A stretch of 5,547 nt of DNA from Acinetobacter sp. UBA6641 (GCA_002455755.1 DKLL01000218.1:1-5547), one strand, 5' to 3'; positions 1 through 5,463 are shown, numbered from the stretch's first letter. The notes: a model not told the origin generated them from the letters alone. Made by a program: numbers and translations.

Positions 1-107
1 TTCAGTTATTCCTAAAGCTATTCGACAATTTCCATCATAAACCGATGAAAATTTAGTCTTTTATATAAATAGCTAGCTGGCGTACTCACAAGCAAAAATG
101 AAATGGG

Positions 108-1178
108 TTATTTCACTACAGCTTCAATTAAATCAAGATCCCAGGCACCACCGGCAAAACCTTTACACATGCCAGACCAGCGATCTACAGTCTGAACGAA
201 AGCTTGTCCCTGCCAAATCCATTCGCTCGTCTTCCAGCAATCCCCAATACCACGACCCTTTTGCGCACTGCTGATTTCACCTGCTGCAAAATCTGATGCA
301 GATTCGGTTACAAAGCTCGGCTTGCCTGTTAACGATTGATTGATTACCCAAACCCCATAGCCTTCATTGTAGGCTCCGCGCCAGCATAGGGTGGTAGCCA
401 GAACTTTGTTATTGGTAAGCTTATAAAGTTCAATCGCTTGTGGTTTGGCACCCTCTCCATCATAAATGCCTTCACAAAATTCAGCTGCATCTGACTGTGT
501 CGGCCGGGCAGCCATGAGTAACGGATGCAGGTTTTGGTACTGTCTGGTCTTGGGCTGCAAGATTAAATACGGTTTTTCTGGAGTTTTTACTTTGATGACT
601 ACTCGCTTAGGCTGTGCTGCCAATACTTTCGACTCATCTGCGGTGCCGGGCTTGACCAAAGCAGCTACCGTACCCATACGTTTCTGAAAATCATCCATTT
701 TCAACAATGTAGCTGTCATGCCTGCATCAGAAACCTGCCAGGTGTAATAGGCATTTTTAAATACGAGGTTCACTTTTTTCCGGCTCTGTTGTAACAGTGC
801 ATTGAGCTGTTTGCTGTTTAGCGTTCCTGTCAGCAGTTGCTCTGAAATGTTAATATTGACTCGGCCATAATCCTGATGATTGATAAAAAAGTTTAAATTA
901 TTCAGTTTTTTGCTATCTAAGGCTTGATCAAAACTGGATAGGGCAAAGGTCCCTTGCACGGTTTGTTTTGCCCCGGCTTTACGAGTCAACAAGATTGTGG
1001 CTGGCATGTTTTGCAGATGATCATCCTGATAGCCTGCTGCCCGACAGGTGCCGGTATTACTGCAATACACTTCCCAATCCTGATGCGAAAAAGACATGCC
1101 TTGAATTTCTTTGGCAAGTGTTAGAGGGCTGGTCATGGCCAGACAGCACAGCGAAGTCCACGCATAAAAGCTTTTCAT
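108..1178 (-). CDS. Exported DUF1176-family protein, function unknown
   Basis: This is a secreted, probably periplasmic, protein with no established biochemical role. The frame can be read from a GTG at 1208 (366 residues), but I prefer the ATG at 1178 (356 residues). From that ATG the protein begins with a classic signal peptide: MKSF, a hydrophobic stretch, then LTLA before KE, with likely cleavage after that Ala. A purine-rich GGG lies about 10 bases upstream, and a candidate promoter overlaps the GTG. In 366-residue numbering the features typical of DUF1176 are an N-terminal W-E-V-Y-C followed by C55 and A-G-Y (45-60), a GxGDCW motif with W330 and W332 (319-332), and a C-terminal C348-K-G-x-x-G-G-x-W (348-356). 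Six cysteines remain after the signal peptide (49, 55, 245, 275, 324, 348), which suggests disulfides and an oxidising compartment. No lipobox is present. It lies downstream of sbmA, but a terminator separates them. The family assignment rests on remembered motif patterns. Confidence 0.8.
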   Translation of the reverse strand: MKSFYAWTSLCCLAMTSPLTLAKEIQGMSFSHQDWEVYCSNTGTCRAAGYQDDHLQNMPATILLTRKAGAKQTVQGTFALSSFDQALDSKKLNNLNFFINHQDYGRVNINISEQLLTGTLNSKQLNALLQQSRKKVNLVFKNAYYTWQVSDAGMTATLLKMDDFQKRMGTVAALVKPGTADESKVLAAQPKRVVIKVKTPEKPYLILQPKTRQYQNLHPLLMAARPTQSDAAEFCEGIYDGEGAKPQAIELYKLTNNKVLATTLCWRGAYNEGYGVWVINQSLTGKPSFVTESASDFAAGEISSAQKGRGIGDCWKTSEWIWQGQAFVQTVDRWSGMCKGFAGGAWDLDLIEAVVK

Positions 1179-1206
1179 TTTTTTCTGACCCGTTCCCTTT
1201 TTAATC

Positions 1207-1236
1207 ACTATAGCTCAGCATTTTCATGATTGTGAA
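1207..1236 (-). promoter_or_regulatory. Candidate promoter of the DUF1176 gene
   Basis: On the minus strand TTCACA (1231-1236) and TATAGT (1207-1212) are separated by 18 bases. Each matches the sigma-70 consensus at five of six positions. Transcription would start near 1200, giving a leader of about 20 bases before the ATG at 1178. It would also put the alternative GTG codon (1206-1208) inside the -10 box. The promoter lies just after the sbmA terminator, as expected for an independent transcription unit. It was found by eye and is unconfirmed. Confidence 0.4.
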
Positions 1237-1250
1237 ATATAACGCATTAT

Positions 1251-1274
1251 AAAAAAACCCGCATTAAGCGGGTT
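1251..1274 (-). terminator. Rho-independent terminator of sbmA
   Basis: On the minus strand AACCCGC (from 1274 down to 1268), a five-base loop and GCGGGTT (1262-1256) form a 7-bp GC-rich stem. The stem runs directly into an unbroken T tract (the A run 1251-1257 on the plus strand). It begins 24 bases after the sbmA stop codon and is the clearest intrinsic terminator in the window. It should uncouple sbmA from the DUF1176 gene. Confidence 0.88.
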
Positions 1275-1297
1275 CTGTTGCTCAATTCGAGTATGCC

Positions 1298-2494
1298 TTA
1301 TTTATGCAAAGTCGATTCAAAGGCCCGTAAACGCTTATAAATCGAAAGCAATTCAATAATAGTCGGCCAAGATTCAATTAAATACTGGAATGACTCGCGT
1401 ACCTTACCAAAGACATTGGCAATCTGCATCATCAGGCCCAGTGTAATCGCCCCTGCGGCAATACTTGGGAACAGCACAAACAGGCCATACAGATTGTCCA
1501 GTTGCATGTACCAGATGCGCACCATGTTGAAATAGGCATAATGGAAATACAGGCGGAAATAGTTAAAACGTACCCGGCTGAACAGTTCTTTTAAGGTCAG
1601 CGGATCGGCACGCTCAGCATAGTCCTCGCCATACACCAGTTCTTTCCGGTAAGCAGCTTCAACTTTCTGGTTATTAAATTCCAGACCCGGCAATTTATAC
1701 CCGACGACCATCAACACTACGGTACCCAGCACTGCCCAGCTAATGGCTGCCCAAACCAGTGCATAAGGAATTTCACCAATCACCGGTAGCTGTTTGACAT
1801 GCGATGACAACTGTAATAACACCGGTAAAAATGCCATTAAAGTCATTAGGGCCTGAATAAAACTCACGCCCAAACTCTCGGTGGTTTTGGCAAAACGCAT
1901 GGTATCTTCCTGAATACGCTGCGAAGCCCCTTCAATATGACGTAACTGTTCCCAATGCGCAGTGTAATAGTCATTCATCGCGGTACGCCAACGGAATACA
2001 TAATGGCTGACAAAGAACAGGTTAAACACGGCAATGGTCACATAGACCATCGCGACATAGAGGAAGGTCAAGGTCTCACTGTAGAGTAAATTGACATTCC
2101 CTCCACCACTACTCAACATTTTTTGAATCAGGTCATAAAATGGACTGTACCAGGCATTGACCACCACATTGACCTGCACGGCAAACCAGATATTAAACAG
2201 AATAAAAGCCGAGCCCCAGACCGACCAGCCCTGCCACGGATTGCTGGAGTTAAATCGCCAGAACAGGGCAAAAATGATGGTTGAAAGCACGAACCACAGG
2301 TAGAACCATAAAAATGAAGGTGACCAAAAGCGACTTACCCCAATCGGTAATTCTGCAGTGGCATAGCCAGGTGCAAAGCCTAAAACGGTTCCCCAACTAT
2401 TGCCACCGGAATACCATAAGGCAATATTGATTCCAAACCACAGCACCAACGACAAAAAGAACCACTTCGGGTTCGGGAAAAAAGATTTAAACAT
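1298..2494 (-). CDS. sbmA: SbmA/BacA-family peptide antibiotic transporter
   Basis: This is an inner-membrane, proton-driven importer. The family takes up microcin B17, microcin J25, bleomycin, Bac7-type proline-rich antimicrobial peptides and peptide-nucleic-acid conjugates. Its 398 residues are close to the 406 I recall for E. coli SbmA. The sequence matches my recollection of E. coli SbmA along its whole length, including the MFKSFFP start, the NAWYxPFYDLIQ block (113-124), [14 protein letters not shown] (161-174), HIEGAxQRxQEDTMRF (186-201), KLPGLEF (267-273), [13 protein letters not shown] (279-291), and FPSIxAGxITLGLM (342-355). Hydrophobic segments lie near 11-28, 60-80, 90-112, 141-165, 210-230, 245-268 and 335-362. 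There is no ATP-binding cassette, as expected for this branch. The first methionine matches the family start. An AAAGGA lies 13 bases upstream, which is a loose spacing. The gene appears intact, with its own terminator and a hairpin in its leader. Confidence 0.96.
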   Translation of the reverse strand: MFKSFFPNPKWFFLSLVLWFGINIALWYSGGNSWGTVLGFAPGYATAELPIGVSRFWSPSFLWFYLWFVLSTIIFALFWRFNSSNPWQGWSVWGSAFILFNIWFAVQVNVVVNAWYSPFYDLIQKMLSSGGGNVNLLYSETLTFLYVAMVYVTIAVFNLFFVSHYVFRWRTAMNDYYTAHWEQLRHIEGASQRIQEDTMRFAKTTESLGVSFIQALMTLMAFLPVLLQLSSHVKQLPVIGEIPYALVWAAISWAVLGTVVLMVVGYKLPGLEFNNQKVEAAYRKELVYGEDYAERADPLTLKELFSRVRFNYFRLYFHYAYFNMVRIWYMQLDNLYGLFVLFPSIAAGAITLGLMMQIANVFGKVRESFQYLIESWPTIIELLSIYKRLRAFESTLHK

Positions 2495-2507
2495 TAGCTC
2501 GGGGTGT

Positions 2508-2513
2508 TCCTTT
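2508..2513 (-). promoter_or_regulatory. Distant ribosome binding site of sbmA
   Basis: AAAGGA on the minus strand is the only Shine-Dalgarno-like sequence before the sbmA ATG. The 13-base gap to the start codon is longer than the usual 5-9, so translation initiation may be modest. No closer in-frame start exists, and family similarity begins at this ATG. Confidence 0.5.
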
Positions 2514-2543
2514 ATTTTTTAGTTTCAAACTTGCCGTTCAACA

Positions 2544-2564
2544 ATCCAGCCTATTTGGCTGGAT
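2544..2564 (-). promoter_or_regulatory. Hairpin in the sbmA 5' leader
   Basis: ATCCAGCC (2544-2551) and GGCTGGAT (2557-2564) form a perfect 8-bp stem with a five-base loop. The hairpin sits 50 bases upstream of the sbmA start. Neither strand has a T tract after it, so it is not an obvious intrinsic terminator. If sbmA transcription starts upstream near 2571, this would be a stable hairpin at the mRNA 5' end, possibly protecting the message. It could instead be a protein-binding palindrome. Confidence 0.5.
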
Positions 2565-2577
2565 GCATGACGCGGCT

Positions 2578-2607
2578 ATTATTCTAGTCTTTTCATCTTT
2601 GTAACAA
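2578..2607 (-). promoter_or_regulatory. Candidate sbmA promoter
   Basis: On the minus strand TTGTTA (2602-2607) is followed after 18 bases by AATAAT (2578-2583). An overlapping alternative -10, TAGAAT (2581-2586), would leave a poorer 15-base spacer. The implied start near 2571 would place the 2544-2564 hairpin at the 5' end of an approximately 75-base leader. The match to consensus is moderate. Confidence 0.3.
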
Positions 2608-3060
2608 CTTATACACTGTTTGTGAAATGTTTTTTCAAGCAAAGTCATTTTCTTTAAAGGCTGCCTCTTATTATCAAGTTTTAGGGTTCACTCGTCTTGT
2701 GGGGAGTTTTTTATCATGCCAGTTCAGCCTAAAATCTGCTCTATCTGATTAAAAAGCAGTATTTTTGCTGTGCCTATTCTTGCCATGATTCTACTTGCAA
2801 CAAGCAATAATTCTGTGCAAATAACTTTTTAGCAGAGCTTGACCCAGCTTAAATTAGATAGATTAAAGCTCTCTTAAAATGAAAAAATAATCAAATCCAT
2901 AATCATGTCAAGAAATGACTAAAAACCGAGGATCAATCAGAATATAAACTCTAATCCTTTCTCATTTTTTGATTCAACCTGTAAACTGCGTTGCAGATTT
3001 TATCTGTTTGTTTTTGATTTAACTCGCAAAAGTGATAAAATTGGTTAAATATCTATCAAT
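2608..3060. other. Gene-free AT-rich spacer between sbmA and the 64-residue gene
   Basis: No reading frame with a plausible ribosome binding site was found on either strand. The best candidate, an ATG at 2715 behind GGGGAG, ends after ten codons. A 7-bp inverted repeat (AGAGCTT / AAGCTCT) spans roughly 2834-2872 but has a long loop. A small CAGAT-TTT-ATCTG hairpin at 2994-3006 is followed by T-rich sequence and could be a very weak plus-strand terminator. I see nothing else recognisable. Confidence 0.5.
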
Positions 3061-3063
3061 TTA

Positions 3064-3072
3064 TGCTATTAT
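3064..3072 (+). promoter_or_regulatory. Extended -10 promoter of the 64-residue gene
   Basis: TGC followed by TATTAT (3067-3072) fits the extended -10 pattern TGn-TATAAT. Transcription would start near 3079, giving a leader of about 25 bases that contains the ribosome binding site. The best -35 candidate, TTGGTT, is 20 bases upstream, which is long, but extended -10 promoters depend less on the -35 element. Confidence 0.45.
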
Positions 3073-3104
3073 TAATCTAGTTTCTAATATACAAGGGAAG
3101 TGAA

Positions 3105-3299
3105 ATGGAAAAGTTAGTAATCGAATTATTACAACCAATCATCTTGCAAAAAGAAAACTGCAATCCCCTCGTGTTTGAACAAGGGACGATTTTAAAAGTG
3201 GTTATGCATACCCCTACAAGCTTACTTGTATCAGACGATTCAAATTTTAATTTCACGGTTTCTTTGCAAGATGAAAACAAAGTCTGGCGTGAGCTATAA
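3105..3299 (+). CDS. Small hypothetical protein, 64 residues
   Basis: I do not recognise this protein. It is supported as a real gene by a good ribosome binding site (AAGGGAAG, 3093-3100, just upstream of the ATG), an extended -10 promoter at a sensible distance, and a hairpin right after the stop. It is the only gene on the plus strand. The sequence has no signal peptide or membrane segment and a single cysteine (C19). Residues 1-15 may form a short helix or strand. Residues 22-60 alternate hydrophobic and polar positions (FEQGTILKVVMHT, LLVSDDSNFNFTVSLQD), which suggests a small beta-rich fold, possibly barrel-like. The overlapping minus-strand frame at 3077-3280 is a shadow with no ribosome binding site. 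The fold is an inference from the sequence pattern only. Confidence 0.7.
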   Translation: MEKLVIELLQPIILQKENCNPLVFEQGTILKVVMHTPTSLLVSDDSNFNFTVSLQDENKVWREL

Positions 3300-3302
3300 A
3301 TT

Positions 3303-3322
3303 TCATTAGATTTTTCTAGTGA
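3303..3322 (+). terminator. Weak hairpin terminator after the 64-residue gene
   Basis: TCATTAGA (3303-3310) and TCTAGTGA (3315-3322) form an 8-bp stem including one G-U pair, closed by a TTTT loop. It begins four bases after the stop codon. Only a TTT follows, and the stem is AT-rich, so termination would be inefficient. Its position favours a 3'-end role. Confidence 0.35.
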
Positions 3323-3411
3323 TTTAGAGAGTTAGAATACGGAATATCAACTTGGGTATCACTTCCCCTTACTCAGGCTTGAGAATTTCGATGCGTCATA
3401 AAAAATAGAAT

Positions 3412-3461
3412 GGGGTCAAAATGCAATTGTATTGACGCCCTGAAGTGAATTGCATCGCCCC
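3412..3461. repeat. Palindromic REP/MITE-like element with pseudoknot potential
   Basis: Two perfect 8-base arms, ATGCAATT (3421-3428) and AATTGCAT (3448-3455), are flanked by GGGG (3412-3415) and CCCC (3458-3461), giving an imperfect long hairpin. A second pairing is possible: GGGGTCAA (3412-3419) with TTGAC-G-CCC (3432-3440), eight pairs with one bulged G. The GGGGTCA...ATGCAATT...TTGAC arrangement resembles short intergenic palindromes that I associate with REP elements and RAYT (IS200-like Y1) transposases. That resemblance is from memory, and only one copy is present here. It is too short to be autonomous and has no transposase nearby. Confidence 0.45.
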
Positions 3462-3608
3462 GAAACTAGTAAATTTCTTTTAAAAGCTTCTGCGGGTTAA
3501 AATCATAGAAAAGAGATAGCTTTTTTATCTGTTTTGAATATTAAAATTCCATTTATCTCTCTAGCCTATTTACCCGATAAGCCAGGCTCACCCAAGTCGA
3601 TTTCAGCT

Positions 3609-3617
3609 TGATATAAT
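3609..3617 (+). promoter_or_regulatory. Possible antisense promoter (perfect extended -10)
   Basis: TGA followed by a perfect TATAAT (3612-3617) matches the extended -10 consensus exactly. It reads rightward, into the 3' end of the minus-strand HEPN-like gene, so a transcript starting near 3624 would be antisense to it. No recognisable -35 box lies at the normal distance. A chance match in AT-rich sequence is quite possible. Confidence 0.28.
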
Positions 3618-3629
3618 GACATCAGCTTA

Positions 3630-4448
3630 TCAGTATTTAAGCGTGCTCATAAAACTGACCGAAGAAAACAGCCAGATAAACAAAATAAAACTGCGTCCCT
3701 GATTAAAATGATTCAGATCGGTACCGTGCAAAATGTTATGGCGGGTCATGCTTACAGATGAACTGCTGTCCATCTTATAGGCTGCAAGTTCAGCAAAGTA
3801 AGGATTCATTTCTGTGGCAATTTTAGATTTGTGCCACAGGCTCTTAATTTCATTGCCCTTTAAGCCGGGAACAATTTTATAAACATCGACAAACTTGGTT
3901 GCATTTTGTTTTAAAAAACCGGCTTCAATTAGAACATCAGTCAAAATTCCTTCAAGCTGTGCATACAACATCGGGATACAGCCTGCATAAAAACCTAATT
4001 TATATAACTTAAATGCTTCCAGAAGCACAAGACGACGCTGTGCTTTATGTGCTGAAATGTTTAAAGTATCAAAAGCCTTGAGCATTTGAGTTTGAAAAGC
4101 TTCGCCATTCATCAGATCCAGTAAATTAAATTTTGCTACATCTTCAAACTGCTGAACCGCTTGCCAGAAATACAGCAGGTTTAAGGCATCATTGGCAACT
4201 TTCGCCCCAATCGGTTGATCAAGTTCATCTGCCAAGACCTGGAAATAAGCATCTTGCTGTGCCAAGTCGAATAGGGTTTTAATTAAAAGTGCGTGCTCAT
4301 CTGCCGAGATCTCTTCAAGATATTGCTCGGCATCTTTTAAAATCTGACTGCCCAATTGTTTTTGACTGGCAGCATTTTGTTTAATACGGGTGACGGGGTG
4401 GTCGAAATCGAAATCATCTTCGTCCATCATGCTCTTTACTCTTGGCAT
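3630..4448 (-). CDS. HEPN-like helical protein with R-x4-H motif, function unknown
   Basis: I cannot name this 272-residue protein. It has no signal peptide and is predicted by eye to be almost all alpha-helical. The first 25 residues are acidic (DEDDFDFD at 9-16). The C-terminal half has a helix around 138-175 with E145, Y149, Y154 and a QLEGILTD segment (164-171). This is followed by R236-H-N-I-L-H241-G and a final hydrophobic helix (253-268). An arginine and histidine four residues apart, followed by Gly and a last helix, is the arrangement seen in HEPN-superfamily proteins, where R and H form an RNase active site. RNase activity is inferred, not shown. The start is uncertain: the first ATG has only a weak AAAGC upstream, and in-frame ATGs at 4430 and 4427 are alternatives. 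It stands alone, with no antitoxin-like partner visible. The C-terminal hydrophobic helix more likely belongs to the fold than to a membrane anchor. Confidence 0.82.
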   Translation of the reverse strand: MPRVKSMMDEDDFDFDHPVTRIKQNAASQKQLGSQILKDAEQYLEEISADEHALLIKTLFDLAQQDAYFQVLADELDQPIGAKVANDALNLLYFWQAVQQFEDVAKFNLLDLMNGEAFQTQMLKAFDTLNISAHKAQRRLVLLEAFKLYKLGFYAGCIPMLYAQLEGILTDVLIEAGFLKQNATKFVDVYKIVPGLKGNEIKSLWHKSKIATEMNPYFAELAAYKMDSSSSVSMTRHNILHGTDLNHFNQGRSFILFIWLFSSVSFMSTLKY

Positions 4449-4464
4449 ATTGCTTTAAGTGGCT

Positions 4465-4473
4465 ATTATCACA
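4465..4473 (-). promoter_or_regulatory. Extended -10 promoter of the HEPN-like gene
   Basis: On the minus strand TGT plus GATAAT (4465-4470) gives an extended -10 element with five of six consensus bases. Transcription would start near 4458. That leaves only about 10 leader bases before the ATG at 4448, or about 28 before the ATG at 4430. This is an argument for the downstream start. No convincing -35 is visible. Confidence 0.4.
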
Positions 4474-4490
4474 GGTATTCAATACAGCAC

Positions 4491-4500
4491 ATAGCGCTAT
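4491..4500. promoter_or_regulatory. Perfect palindrome, possible operator
   Basis: ATAGCGCTAT is a perfect 10-base palindrome. It lies about 20 bases upstream of the candidate -10 of the HEPN-like gene, roughly where the -35 region would be. A dimeric regulator could bind there. A palindrome of this length can also arise by chance. Confidence 0.22.
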
Positions 4501-4511
4501 ACAATAAATAC

Positions 4512-4555
4512 TATGAGGCTGGTGGAATCCCAATCGAAATTCCATCAGCCTCATA
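4512..4555. repeat. Long-stem hairpin (17 bp) in intergenic DNA
   Basis: The arms 4512-4528 and 4539-4555 are reverse complements over 17 bases except one position, which is a G-U pair in plus-strand RNA and an A-C mismatch in minus-strand RNA. The loop is ten bases. The key arm sequence is ATGAGGCTG ... CAGCCTCAT. Neither strand has a T tract immediately after it, so it is not a standard intrinsic terminator. The preserved G-U pair makes plus-strand RNA the better folding strand. It could be part of a small RNA, an attenuator for the HEPN-like gene, or the remnant of a palindromic repeat. Confidence 0.6.
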
Positions 4556-4651
4556 AACACTAAATAATAGCTCGCCTGATTTCGACATTGCCCAATGCAG
4601 AGGCCCCATGTTTTGATGGTCTCAAAACGATCTTAAATTTTTTGCCTTTCC

Positions 4652-4688
4652 AGACCCCTCAATCATATTCTGATTGAAGGGTCTTTTA
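4652..4688 (+). terminator. Hairpin with short T tract, possible terminator
   Basis: AGACCCCTCAATCA (4652-4665) and TGATTGAAGGGTCT (4671-4684) form a 14-bp stem with a five-base loop. In plus-strand RNA there is one C-A mismatch and a TTTT (4684-4687) follows. In minus-strand RNA the stem is fully paired with a G-U pair, but only GGAAAGG follows. It starts 16 bases after the stop of the minus-strand gene at 4700. It may therefore end that transcript, a plus-strand transcript, or both. The minus strand has the better stem and the plus strand the better tail. Confidence 0.5.
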
Positions 4689-4699
4689 AGTTGAAACCA

Positions 4700-5416
4700 T
4701 TATTGATGATTTTTATTTTGGTCAGGCTTGTTTTGCTCAGATTGATCGGTTTTATCATGATCCTGCTTTTTCGAATCCCCTGACTGGGATTGATCTTCGC
4801 CTTTCATTTTACTCATTGTATCCGTCGCTATCTGTCTCAGTTCCCCCAGTTTGACAGAGGCTTCGTTGACCAACTCCGTAATCTTCTGTTTGGTGTCTTC
4901 AAACTTATGCAGGGCCTCATCTTTGAAATGTGCCATACGGTCCTGCTGATCTGACTGATTTGCCGATTTATCTTCCGAGGTATGATCCGCTTTCGCCTTT
5001 TTCGTGTCACCAAAACCCTGTTCACCAGTTTGCTGACTGTCTGACTTGCCATTTTTTAGCTCATTCAGAATCTTTTCGGCTTTTTTCAGTAGATCCTCAC
5101 CAATGGCAATGGCCTTCGCTTTTAAGTCATCCATCTTAATGCTTTCAGATTTTTTATCTGACTGGCCAGACTGAGCTTCTTTAGAATTATCTTTTTGCTC
5201 TGCATGTTCGCCATTGGGCTGAGCACCTTGCTTCACTTCAGACGTTTCATCAGTATTTTTCTGCTGGGCTTCTAGAACGTCCTGATGTTCCTGCTTGTGC
5301 TGTTTATCAATCTCGTTCTGCTTTTGCTCTTTTTCCAATTGCTCATTCACTTGTTGTGTATGTGGTTCTTTATCTTGGTTTTGCTTCGAAGTACTTGTCT
5401 GGTTATTCTGAGTCAT
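4700..5416 (-). CDS. Disordered, highly hydrophilic protein (hydrophilin-like)
   Basis: I do not recognise a named family for this 238-residue protein. It has no Cys, Trp or Tyr and only three Phe (135, 164, 172). Gln, Lys, Asp, Glu, Asn and Ser dominate. Residues 1-90 and 206-238 look disordered and low-complexity. Two stretches have amphipathic, coiled-coil-like spacing: about 92-122 (MDDLKAKAIAIGEDLLKKAEKILNELK region) and 160-205 (MAHFKDEALHKFEDTKQKITELVNEASVK region). This composition matches hydrophilins and LEA-like proteins, which protect cells during desiccation or osmotic stress; Acinetobacter is known to use such proteins. No signal peptide is present, so it is probably cytoplasmic. 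The ATG follows a perfect AGGAGG (5423-5428) at six bases, which indicates strong translation. Another possibility is a scaffold or phasin-like surface-coating protein. The function is an inference from composition. Confidence 0.82.
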   Translation of the reverse strand: MTQNNQTSTSKQNQDKEPHTQQVNEQLEKEQKQNEIDKQHKQEHQDVLEAQQKNTDETSEVKQGAQPNGEHAEQKDNSKEAQSGQSDKKSESIKMDDLKAKAIAIGEDLLKKAEKILNELKNGKSDSQQTGEQGFGDTKKAKADHTSEDKSANQSDQQDRMAHFKDEALHKFEDTKQKITELVNEASVKLGELRQIATDTMSKMKGEDQSQSGDSKKQDHDKTDQSEQNKPDQNKNHQ

Positions 5417-5422
5417 GAGTAC

Positions 5423-5428
5423 CCTCCT
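5423..5428 (-). promoter_or_regulatory. Consensus ribosome binding site
   Basis: AGGAGG on the minus strand lies six bases from the ATG at 5416. It is the strongest Shine-Dalgarno sequence in the window, fixes the start of the hydrophilic protein, and implies high expression when transcribed. Confidence 0.85.
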
Positions 5429-5463
5429 GAGGTGTCATAAAATGATCAGACAAATTTTTTAGC

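Larger units (their letters stand above)
3323..3629. other. Gene-free spacer containing a palindromic element
   Basis: No credible gene was found on either strand. The spacer holds the palindromic element at 3412-3461 and, at its right end, a possible plus-strand promoter at 3609-3617. A 7-bp inverted repeat (GATAAGC 3576-3582 / GCTTATC 3625-3631) overlaps the stop codon of the neighbouring minus-strand gene. Its 42-base loop and lack of a T tract make it a poor terminator. The rest is AT-rich sequence in which I see no structure. Confidence 0.5.

Noticed and set aside
1..107. Possible terminator or gene fragment left of the DUF1176 stop
   Set aside because: No stem with a T tract and no frame with a ribosome binding site could be found; AGCTAGCT at 71-78 is only a short palindrome.
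466..687. 73-codon plus-strand open frame
   Set aside because: It lies inside the DUF1176 gene on the opposite strand, has no ribosome binding site, and its translation has no domain-like pattern.
968..1204. 78-codon plus-strand open frame
   Set aside because: Antisense shadow of the signal-peptide end of the DUF1176 gene; no ribosome binding site or recognisable protein.
1246..1251. TATAAT on the minus strand just after the sbmA terminator stem
   Set aside because: It is a perfect -10 word but has no -35 at a usable distance, and it sits in the terminator tail. The TTCACA/TATAGT pair downstream is a better promoter for the DUF1176 gene.
2994..3015. CAGAT-TTT-ATCTG hairpin followed by T-rich sequence as a plus-strand terminator
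   Set aside because: Only five AT-rich pairs, and no plus-strand gene upstream to terminate.
3077..3280. 67-codon minus-strand open frame opposite the 64-residue gene
   Set aside because: The plus-strand frame has the ribosome binding site and promoter; this one has neither.
3576..3631. Inverted repeat GATAAGC / GCTTATC as terminator of the HEPN-like gene
   Set aside because: The loop is 42 bases, no T tract follows, and one arm overlaps the stop codon.
4356..4556. 66-codon plus-strand open frame
   Set aside because: It overlaps the start of the HEPN-like gene and runs through the 17-bp hairpin; no ribosome binding site and no protein-like pattern.
2608..4699. CRISPR array, tRNA or complete insertion sequence in the spacers
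   Set aside because: No regularly spaced repeats, no cloverleaf-like sequence and no transposase frame with terminal inverted repeats were seen.
4837..5139. Two open frames (one on each strand) within the hydrophilic-protein gene
   Set aside because: Out-of-frame by-products of a low-complexity coding sequence; no start signals.
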